In this document: one piece after another, positions 1 to 5,133 of the stretch
Layout of the letters: the number at the start of each line of letters is the position of its first letter
Position numbering within the stretch: the stretch's first letter is position 1
Assembly (NCBI GenBank): GCA_949440065.1
Contig: CASRZP010000064.1
Span: forward strand, 1-7,979
DNA from: an uncultured Bacilli bacterium
GTDB taxonomy: Bacteria > Bacillota_I > Bacilli_A > RF39 > UBA660
Length of the DNA: 7,979 bases
Reading direction: 5' to 3'
Position numbers and translations under genes: made by a program
The notes under the pieces: generated by a model
What the model saw: the letters and a program-made list of their open reading frames with translations, nothing else
Databases searched by the model: none
What the model was told of the DNA's origin: nothing

Positions 1-55
1 CAATCCTCTAATTAGAAACTATTTATAAACTGTCCAACTTTTGGGGTTCAGTTCA
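1..55 (-). mobile_element. Terminus of an IS3-family insertion sequence, continuing off the left edge
   Basis: Read on the minus strand from position 55, the sequence begins TGAACTGAACCCC and continues AAAAGTTGGACA (to 31). This resembles the 25-base terminal inverted repeats of IS3-family (IS150-like) elements, which often carry a CCCCAAAAGTTGGACA core. Inside the tip lies AT-rich DNA with TAATTA (9-14) and an AGAGGA Shine-Dalgarno-like site (4-9), as expected just upstream of the first transposase frame. The element would therefore extend leftwards and be transcribed leftwards. No transposase codons are in the window, so family and orientation rest on the repeat alone. It ends 36 bases short of the stop codon of the regulator gene and does not interrupt it. 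Confidence 0.6.
9..37 (-). promoter_or_regulatory. Possible transposase promoter inside the IS end
   Basis: On the minus strand TTGGAC (37-32) is followed after 17 bases by TAATTA (14-9), a modest sigma-A-like pair. The -35 lies within the inverted repeat, and an AGAGGA Shine-Dalgarno-like site follows at 9-4. The -10 match is weak. Confidence 0.3.
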
Positions 56-91
56 CTCAAGCACTTTTATTAGTAAAAGACGATAAAATGA

Positions 92-358
92 TTATGGAGT
101 GGTTTCTAATTCTTTGTCTTCTTCTTTATAGAAAAACTTATCAATTGGTATATCAAGAGCATCCGATATTCTTCCTAAAGTGGCTAAAGTAAAATATTTA
201 TGTTTTTTCATACTTTCAATATCGCAAATATAATCTCTTGATAATCCCGTTAAATCAGCTAGACCTTGTTGAGTTAGTCCTTTTCTTTTTCGGAAATTCT
301 TGATATTTTGTCTTGCTATATCATAGTAATAATCATCTGTTTTAAAACTATATTCCAT
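92..358 (-). CDS. XRE/Cro-C1 family transcriptional regulator, 88 aa
   Basis: This is a small cytoplasmic DNA-binding protein made almost entirely of one HTH_3 domain. The domain runs from about residue 17 to 76 and contains the family pattern: IKNFRKRKGLTQQGLADLTG with the recognition helix SRDYICDIE, then TLATLGRISDALDIPIDKFF. There is no extra ligand-binding or protease domain, so it should bind as a dimer and be controlled by abundance or an unseen partner. The start ATG (358-356) is supported by AGGTGG at 370-365, six bases upstream. It is divergent from the GH31 gene across a 145-base gap, which makes local regulation of that gene and of itself plausible. This is inferred from position only. 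No terminator is visible after its stop; the IS end lies 36 bases beyond. Confidence 0.9.
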   Translation of the reverse strand: MEYSFKTDDYYYDIARQNIKNFRKRKGLTQQGLADLTGLSRDYICDIESMKKHKYFTLATLGRISDALDIPIDKFFYKEEDKELETTP

Positions 359-396
359 ATTTTACCACCTAAGTTTATTATCTATGATTTTAGAAA

Positions 397-429
397 TTAA
401 ATATACGGTCTATTGGAACGTTAAATATA
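397..429. repeat. Direct repeat TTAAATATA in the divergent promoter region
   Basis: TTAAATATA occurs at 397-405 and again at 421-429, with starts 24 bp apart, between the XRE gene and the GH31 gene. Repeated sites in such a gap can be operators for the adjacent regulator. In DNA this AT-rich a 9-mer could recur by chance, so it is only a candidate. Confidence 0.25.
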
Positions 430-470
430 AAAATTAATTTTTTTTAGCTCTTTTTTCTCATGAAAAATTA

Positions 471-479
471 TGATATGAT
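471..479 (+). promoter_or_regulatory. Probable extended -10 promoter of the GH31 gene
   Basis: TG at 471-472 followed by one base and TATGAT (474-479) makes an extended -10 element. No good -35 is seen 17 bases upstream (a T run at 451-456), which is tolerated when the TG motif is present. Transcription would begin near 486. The GH31 Shine-Dalgarno region (AAGG and AGGGTG, 488-498) lies just before the ATG at 504. Confidence 0.45.
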
Positions 480-503
480 AATAATATAAGGTAGGGTGAT
501 TAT

Positions 504-2909
504 ATGTATCCACTAGGAAATCAGTTTATTATCGATTATACCAAGTCAATAGCAAACCCTAAAAATATAATCAAAGGACAAAAATTTAGAATTACGGTAT
601 TAACAGAACGTTTGTTAAGATTAGAGTATAGTAATAGTGGTACTTTTATTGATGCACCAACGCAATTTGCTTATCGAAGGGACTTTAAGCAACCTCTTTT
701 TACTGTGCGTCAAGATAATAAGTTTTTACAAATTACAACGAAATACTTTTCTTTAGAGTATACCAAGGAAGCAAGTTTTGATGGGGGAAAATTAGATCCG
801 ATGAAGAACTTAAAAATAAAGTTGCAAAATCATGATAAAACTTGGTATTATCATCATCCAGAAGCAAGAAATTTTTACGGGATTAATATTGCTGTTGATA
901 CAAAAAAAGCACCTGATAAAGTGCAAAAGGCTTTGTATTCTATTGATGGATTTGCCAGTTTTGATGATAGCAATCATTTCGTCTTTCAACCAGATGGAAC
1001 GCTTACCCCTCGTCCTAGTGGTGATATTGATATTTATGTATTTTTATATGAAAAAGATTTTCAATTAGCATTAAAAGATTATTTTTATTTAACGGGAGAA
1101 CCTCCTTTATTACCAAGGTACGCACTTGGAACATGGTGGAGTAGAAATAAAAGTTATACGCAAAATGAAATTTTAGAAGTTATTGAAGACTTTAAACAAA
1201 GTGATATTCCACTAGCAGTGTTCTTGTTTGATAAAGATTGGCATGTAAGACAAATTGGTGAAGAAAAACTGGATACTGGATACACCTTTAACCAAAATTT
1301 ATTACCTAATCCTGTGGAATTATTCCAAAAGATCCATGAGGAAAACATTAAAATAGGTTTAAACATTAATCCAAAACAAGGAATCTATCCACATGAGGCT
1401 TTTTATGCTCAGGCTTGTTCGTATCTTGGGATCACAGGAAATAAAATTATTATGTTTGATCCGTTGAACCCTAAATTTTTAGATATTTATATGAAAATAT
1501 TTCTTCATCCCTTAGAAAACATTGGTGTAGATTTTTTCTGGAATGATTATGATTTAGAAAATTATCAATATTTATGGTTACTTAATCATTACCAATATTT
1601 AGACTCAGGAAGAAATCCTAATAAACGTAGTATGTTATTAGCAAGAAATGGACTTATTGCCAGTCACCGATATCCTGTTTTATATTCTGGAAAAACCGAA
1701 GTGTCATGGGAAATGTTACGGAAAATCCCTTTTTACAATATGAATGCTGCTAATGGTGGTGTATCTTGGTGGAGTCATGATATTGGAGGAAATCACGGTG
1801 GTATTGAAGAGAGTGAGTTATATATTCGCTATGTGGAACTTGGCGTATTTAGTCCAATTGTAAGATTTAATGCTGCTCGTGGGGTGTATTATAAAAAGGA
1901 ACCATGGCTTTGGGATATTAAAACGAAGACAATTGTATCCAAGTATTTGAATTTACGTAGTCGACTTATTCCTTATTTATATACCGAAGCGTACAATTAT
2001 TATAAAGATGGAAAGCCGTTAATTGAGCCATTTTATTATAAAAATGAATGGGTGTATGACGATGTAGTGTACCGCAATCAATATTTTTTTGGAAGTCAGT
2101 TGTTAATTGCACCAATTCTTGATCGAAAAGATACGGTCATGAATCGAACCATTCAAAAGTTTTATATTCCTGATGGAACGTGGTATGATTTTAAAACGGG
2201 CAAGAAATTTCCAGGAAATAAGAAGTATGTATCGTTCTATCAAGAAGAAGATTATCCTATTTTTGCGAAAAGTGGTGCGATTATTCCCTTAGCTGGAGTA
2301 GAGTCTAGTAAGTCTTATGAAAATCCTAAGGAATTAGAAATCCATATTTTCCCTGGACAAAATAATAGTTATGTTTTATTTGAAGATGATGGTATCAGTG
2401 GTAAGTATAAAGATGGTTTCTTCTTAAAAACGTTGATTGATTATAATTATTTAAAGAATAACTACACGGTGATTATTCGTTCCATCGAAGGAAAAAGTGG
2501 TGTGGTAGCACCTACTAGAGATTATAAGATTCGTTTTAGAAATACGAAATTTTCTAATCAAGTGAGTGCATACTTTAATGATCAAATTTGTGAGATTTCA
2601 ACGTATATTGAGGAAAATGACTTTGTTGTGGATATTAAAAATATTCCAACCATTGGTCAGTTAACGGTAAATTGTAAAGGTAGTGACATTGAAATTTCAG
2701 CTGTTCGTTTGATTAACGAGGATATTAATAATATTTTATTAGATCTAAAAATTGATACGATTTTAAAAGAAAAAATTGCGGAAGTGTTGTTTAATAATAG
2801 TGATATTAAGAAAAAACGTATTAGTATTCGTAAGTTAAGAACCAGTGGGTTATCACGAGAACACATGAAATTATTCTTAAAACTACTTGAATATATTGAA
2901 CAAATTTAG
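504..2909 (+). CDS. Glycoside hydrolase family 31 protein (alpha-glucosidase-like), 801 aa, with Lys at the acid/base position
   Basis: GH31 enzymes are retaining alpha-glycosidases. There is no signal peptide, so this one should act in the cytoplasm on imported oligosaccharides. The N-terminal beta domain covers about residues 1-200. The catalytic barrel follows, with the nucleophile motif FFWNDYD (D348), then YSGKTEVSW and SWWSHDIGG (H425, D426). Beta domains follow (WYDFKTGKKFPG, YPIFAKSGAIIPL), then a charged helical tail of about 70 residues. In E. coli YicI the acid/base aspartate of GGD lies exactly 28 residues before the H of HDIGG. Here that position is K397, so the canonical acid/base is absent. 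I recall similar YSGKT proteins in other Bacillota, so this may be a subfamily trait rather than a mutation. The substrate cannot be read from sequence. The frame is intact, and the start is supported by AGGGTG upstream. Confidence 0.9.
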   Translation: MYPLGNQFIIDYTKSIANPKNIIKGQKFRITVLTERLLRLEYSNSGTFIDAPTQFAYRRDFKQPLFTVRQDNKFLQITTKYFSLEYTKEASFDGGKLDPMKNLKIKLQNHDKTWYYHHPEARNFYGINIAVDTKKAPDKVQKALYSIDGFASFDDSNHFVFQPDGTLTPRPSGDIDIYVFLYEKDFQLALKDYFYLTGEPPLLPRYALGTWWSRNKSYTQNEILEVIEDFKQSDIPLAVFLFDKDWHVRQIGEEKLDTGYTFNQNLLPNPVELFQKIHEENIKIGLNINPKQGIYPHEAFYAQACSYLGITGNKIIMFDPLNPKFLDIYMKIFLHPLENIGVDFFWNDYDLENYQYLWLLNHYQYLDSGRNPNKRSMLLARNGLIASHRYPVLYSGKTEVSWEMLRKIPFYNMNAANGGVSWWSHDIGGNHGGIEESELYIRYVELGVFSPIVRFNAARGVYYKKEPWLWDIKTKTIVSKYLNLRSRLIPYLYTEAYNYYKDGKPLIEPFYYKNEWVYDDVVYRNQYFFGSQLLIAPILDRKDTVMNRTIQKFYIPDGTWYDFKTGKKFPGNKKYVSFYQEEDYPIFAKSGAIIPLAGVESSKSYENPKELEIHIFPGQNNSYVLFEDDGISGKYKDGFFLKTLIDYNYLKNNYTVIIRSIEGKSGVVAPTRDYKIRFRNTKFSNQVSAYFNDQICEISTYIEENDFVVDIKNIPTIGQLTVNCKGSDIEISAVRLINEDINNILLDLKIDTILKEKIAEVLFNNSDIKKKRISIRKLRTSGLSREHMKLFLKLLEYIEQI

Positions 2910-2932
2910 AACAAATTTTAGGACGTGAATTT

Positions 2933-2970
2933 ATGGAAATTAACCAAAAATTAACTAGGGGGGAGGGCAG
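2933..2970 (+). repeat. G-tract element, copy 1, with a 14-codon frame
   Basis: ATG at 2933 opens a short frame, MEINQKLTRGEGRL, that stops at 2975-2977. AGGA (2920-2923), nine bases upstream, could serve as its ribosome binding site. The segment ATGxAAATTAACxAAAAATT followed by AACTAGGGGGG (six G, 2958-2963), A, GGG is repeated almost exactly at 7901-7938. If one G were missing the frame would instead run to a TAA at 3009-3011, giving a 24-residue peptide starting MEINQKLTRGRADFKIELL. Whether it is translated is unknown. An alternative reading is a promoter-like pair, TTAACT (2951-2956) and TAAAAT (2975-2980), with the G tract in the 18-base spacer. Confidence 0.55.
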
Positions 2971-3002
2971 ACTTTAAAATAGAGTTATTAAATAAGAAAA
3001 TA

Positions 3003-3032
3003 AGAGCGTAAACTTAGTGTTACGTTCTTTTT
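3003..3032 (+). terminator. Intrinsic terminator between the GH31 gene and the secreted protein gene
   Basis: AGAGCGTAA (3003-3011) pairs with TTACGTTCT (3020-3028), with one G-T wobble and an eight-base loop, followed directly by TTTT (3029-3032). It should end the GH31 transcript. It lies only 19 bases before the start codon of the next gene, with no evident promoter between, so it may also act as an attenuator for that gene. Confidence 0.75.
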
Positions 3033-3051
3033 CGTGTGTGGAGGAAAAGTA

Positions 3052-4284
3052 ATGAAAAATAGAAAGAAGTATATCCTTTTTGGAATTATGGGACTAATGA
3101 TTTTATTTGGTGGAATCTTGTTAGAAAAATCGTATGCTATCTTTGAAACGGATACGATTAGTAAATCAGCAGTGACGATAAATGTAGGAACAATGAATCC
3201 TATTTTAGGTCTAGATTTATATGTAAAAGCAGGTGAATCAGATACTTTTGTGGTAACACTTGAAAACGGAGAAGATGTTAGTGGAAAATTTTTACTTTAT
3301 TATAAGGGAGTATTACCAAGTGGGGTAACATTTGGATACTTAGAAGAAGAGGGAATGGATGTGCCTTTAAAAGATGGAGTAGTTATAGCAAAAGGAGAAA
3401 AGAGGATGTACTCTTTATATGTCAATAACCAATCAAGTGTAGGTATATCTATCGACTTAGAAGCAATCGGAGGTCTATTTACTCAACCAATCACGTTACC
3501 GTCAGGAGGAAACTATATTGAAAAAACGACAAAACCTATTGTGTATCCTAATAAGTTTATGAGTAAAGTTTACCAATATGATCAAACTACGGATTCAAGT
3601 ACATTTTGTGTAACTGAAGAAGAATCGACGTGCGTTCAAATAGAGGCTCCAGCGACATATTCAGTAGGAACAATCATTAAGTACAAAGTAAACAATACCG
3701 AAGAAAAATACTTTCATGTAGTAAGTGATAATGGAGATACTTTAACATTACAACAAAGGGAAAATCTAGTGTATGATACAGCATGGTATGCAGATGATCT
3801 AGATAATACTAAAGGACCTACCACCATTCTACCAGCAATAGAAAATGCCACCATGGGATGGACAAATATAATGGATCACACATACACATTAGGAACAACA
3901 ACATTTAAAGATAATGCTTTTACTGGATGTAGTTGTGATAGCACAAATAAAGTGTTTAATTGTACAACAAATACGTATACTTTAGGGGAAAGAATAGCTA
4001 AGGCAAGATTAATATCTGTACAAGAAGTACATGCTTTAGGATGTACTAAGGATTTGCAATCATGTCCCGTGTGGATGTATAATTATCTAAACAATTCTAC
4101 AGGCTATGGCGGAACAGTAGACCAAACTGGAGATATATACGGAAAAAACTGGGGGTATTGGACAATGAATGCGTATTCGTCCAATTCGTCTAATGTTTGG
4201 TATGTGAGCTACCACGGGATCGTGATCACCATCACGACTTCGAACACTCGCACCAGTGGGCGAGCTGTCATCGTAGAGAAGTAG
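3052..4284 (+). CDS. Secreted camelysin/TasA-like protein with a C-type-lectin-like variable tail; probable DGR target, 410 aa
   Basis: The ATG at 3052 is chosen because GGAGG (3040-3044) sits seven bases upstream; an in-frame GTG at 3034 would lie on top of that site. Residues 1-6 are basic, 7-24 form a hydrophobic segment, and SYA (27-29) before IFETD fits a signal peptidase I site of the SipW/TasA/camelysin style. A beta-rich Ig-like region follows to about residue 150, then a linker rich in T, K and P. A cysteine-containing domain follows (GCSC, FNC, GCTKDLQSC, PVWMYNYLNNSTGYGG). The end, YWTMNAYSS...VWYV...GRAVIVEK (369-410), resembles the terminal strands of C-type-lectin-fold DGR target proteins. 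No LPXTG or C-terminal anchor is seen. The likely role is extracellular ligand or surface binding with a diversified site. The ligand is unknown. Confidence 0.8.
   Translation: MKNRKKYILFGIMGLMILFGGILLEKSYAIFETDTISKSAVTINVGTMNPILGLDLYVKAGESDTFVVTLENGEDVSGKFLLYYKGVLPSGVTFGYLEEEGMDVPLKDGVVIAKGEKRMYSLYVNNQSSVGISIDLEAIGGLFTQPITLPSGGNYIEKTTKPIVYPNKFMSKVYQYDQTTDSSTFCVTEEESTCVQIEAPATYSVGTIIKYKVNNTEEKYFHVVSDNGDTLTLQQRENLVYDTAWYADDLDNTKGPTTILPAIENATMGWTNIMDHTYTLGTTTFKDNAFTGCSCDSTNKVFNCTTNTYTLGERIAKARLISVQEVHALGCTKDLQSCPVWMYNYLNNSTGYGGTVDQTGDIYGKNWGYWTMNAYSSNSSNVWYVSYHGIVITITTSNTRTSGRAVIVEK
4201..4281 (+). other. Candidate DGR variable region at the 3' end of the secreted protein gene
   Basis: From V385 to the stop the GC content is about 55% by hand count, far above the rest of the gene. 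The codons include AGC, TAC, CAC, ATC, ATC, ACC and ATC at residues 386-394, interleaved with constant GGG and GTG. This is the pattern left when adenines of AAC codons in a template repeat are randomised during reverse transcription. The GC-rich end GGGCGAGCTGTC (4258-4269) would suit the constant terminal segment where cDNA copying starts. No template repeat, reverse transcriptase or accessory (Avd) gene is in this window, so diversification would have to act in trans. Confidence 0.6.
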
Positions 4285-4318
4285 GTTACAATGACAAATA
4301 TTTGTTTGTTCTTGTAAC
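4285..4318 (+). repeat. Inverted repeat directly after the variable region
   Basis: GTTACAA (4285-4291), starting just after the stop codon, pairs with TTGTAAC (4312-4318). The 20-base interior contains a perfect 12-bp palindrome, ACAAATATTTGT (4294-4305). No T run follows, so it is a poor terminator. Hairpin or cruciform structures just downstream of the variable region are a known requirement in some DGRs, which fits the location. Confidence 0.6.
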
Positions 4319-4422
4319 ATGATACGCGAAGTGTGATAGCAAAAGAAAAAAATCAGATAAAAAGGAAATAGAATAAATAAAGTAGTAAAAATGAAGAGTT
4401 AAAAAACACGAATAGCGTTTTT

Positions 4423-4456
4423 GTGAAAAGTCAAATCGAAGGGTTTGCCTTTTCAC
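4423..4456 (+). repeat. Strong 14-bp hairpin with a GAAG tetraloop
   Basis: GTGAAAAG (4423-4430) pairs perfectly with CTTTTCAC (4449-4456). After one T/C mismatch, CAAATC (4432-4437) pairs with GGTTTG (4442-4447) with one wobble, closing a GAAG loop (4438-4441). It is not followed by T residues, so it is not a classical terminator. It could be a transcript-end stabiliser, part of a small RNA, or a DGR-associated structure. Confidence 0.65.
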
Positions 4457-4479
4457 TCATATAAATGGGAATTAGCCAA

Positions 4480-4521
4480 AAATTATTTTAAAAACTACTT
4501 GAATATATCAATCAAATTTAG
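4480..4521 (+). pseudogene. Decayed copy of the 3' end of the GH31 gene
   Basis: These 42 bases match 2868-2909, the last codons and stop of the GH31 gene, at 37 positions by hand alignment. In the matching frame they read QKLF, stop, KLLEYINQI, stop, against MKLFLKLLEYIEQI in the intact gene. The preceding codons (GIS) may continue the similarity weakly. The simplest view is the relic of a second GH31 gene or of a duplication that now flanks the secreted protein gene on its far side. Its TTGAAT has been recruited as the -35 of the leuS operon promoter. Confidence 0.65.
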
Positions 4522-4527
4522 TATAAT
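4499..4527 (+). promoter_or_regulatory. Sigma-A-type promoter of the T-box/leuS operon
   Basis: TTGAAT (4499-4504) is separated by exactly 17 bases from a perfect TATAAT (4522-4527). Transcription would begin near 4534, giving a T-box leader of about 225 bases before the operator terminator ends. The -35 lies inside the relic of the GH31 gene end. Confidence 0.8.
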
Positions 4528-4533
4528 AATGCC

Positions 4534-4757
4534 AATCGATCTATTTTGTAGTAGTAATTTTCATTTTATTTAACTAGAGACCTTATGTTTGGTGGAAATA
4601 AGGAAATAAGGAAAATGAACTTGACAAAGCACATAGACTCACGGGTAAGTCCGTTATCACTTGAAAGATGCATATGATTTTCATATGAATTAAGGTGGTA
4701 CCGCGGGTTTTTATTTAAAGTTCGTCCTTAACAGTAGTTAGGGAGGAACTTTTTTCT
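4534..4757 (+). promoter_or_regulatory. T-box leader, leucine-specific (specifier CTT)
   Basis: The conserved T-box sequence AAGGTGGTACCGCG lies at 4692-4705. Its TGGT (4696-4699) would pair with the ACCA end of uncharged tRNA; the final T suits discriminator A73 of tRNA-Leu. Stem I shows AGAGA (4576-4580), a TTGGTGGAA apical motif (4589-4597) and GAA-CTT-GA, where CTT (4620-4622) is a leucine codon in the usual specifier position. A stem III hairpin is formed by CATATGA (4671-4677) and TCATATG (4681-4687). Uncharged tRNA-Leu should favour the antiterminator and switch on the downstream membrane protein gene and leuS. The specifier agrees with the identity of the operon. Confidence 0.93.
4718..4755 (+). 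terminator. T-box regulated terminator
   Basis: The arm from AAGTTC (4718) to TTAAC (4732) pairs with GTTAG (4737) to GAACTT (4751), with a G-G mismatch and a wobble, an AGTA loop and a T run to 4755. The 5' part competes with the antiterminator containing the T-box sequence. Confidence 0.9.
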
Positions 4758-4779
4758 ATTAAAAAGAAAGGATGTAACT

Positions 4780-5133
4780 ATGGAAGAAGTTGTATTGTTT
4801 GTAATTAGTTTTATCATTATCTACTTTGTTTATAGCACTTTTGTTATTAAAAGAAAGAAAAAATATAATCCCAATAAAGTACCGATGGAAATGAAATTTT
4901 TAATTCAAAAGTACAAGCTAGATATGGATAAAATTAACTATTTAGAATTAGTAGATCGAGTAAGTTTGTGGACCTCATTTGATATGGCGTTATCCATATC
5001 CATAGTAGGATTCATAAAAAATATATATCTTCAAATACTTCTAGGAGTAATTTTGTTATTTGTACTTGTTTTTCTAAGTTACTCCTACATTGGTAGAATC
5101 TATAAAAAGAGAGGATTGATTAAAAATGTATAA
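4780..5133 (+). CDS. Small uncharacterised membrane protein, 117 aa, first gene of the leuS operon
   Basis: I do not recognise a named family with known function. The protein has an N-terminal hydrophobic segment (about residues 4-23), a positively charged stretch (KRKKKYNPNK, 25-34), and a soluble central part with KYKLDMDKINY. A second hydrophobic block at about 70-106, probably two closely spaced helices, is followed by a basic tail (YKKRGLIKNV). By the positive-inside rule the charged loops should be cytoplasmic. The start is supported by AAAGG (4767-4771) with suitable spacing. The stop overlaps the leuS start by eight bases (ATGTATAA), which implies translational coupling. Both genes are under the T-box, so it should rise with leucine starvation. 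A role connected to leucine supply or the envelope would be speculation. Confidence 0.85.
   Translation: MEEVVLFVISFIIIYFVYSTFVIKRKKKYNPNKVPMEMKFLIQKYKLDMDKINYLELVDRVSLWTSFDMALSISIVGFIKNIYLQILLGVILLFVLVFLSYSYIGRIYKKRGLIKNV

Noticed and set aside
64..79. CTTTTA-TTAG-TAAAAG hairpin as terminator of the XRE gene
   Set aside because: The stem is only six AT-rich pairs, with no T run on the minus strand side.
3034..3051. GTG 3034 as the start of the secreted protein gene
   Set aside because: It would translate through the GGAGG site at 3040-3044 and add six residues ahead of a normal signal peptide. The ATG at 3052 has ideal spacing.
4087..4320. Open minus-strand frame opposite the end of the secreted protein gene
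   Set aside because: It overlaps the GC-rich variable segment antisense, has no ribosome binding site and no recognisable domain. It is open because of local composition.
4402..4422. Terminator in AAAAAACACG-AATAG-CGTTTTT
   Set aside because: Only CG/CG and interrupted A-T pairs can form. The stem is too weak to claim, though the secreted protein gene has no better terminator in view.
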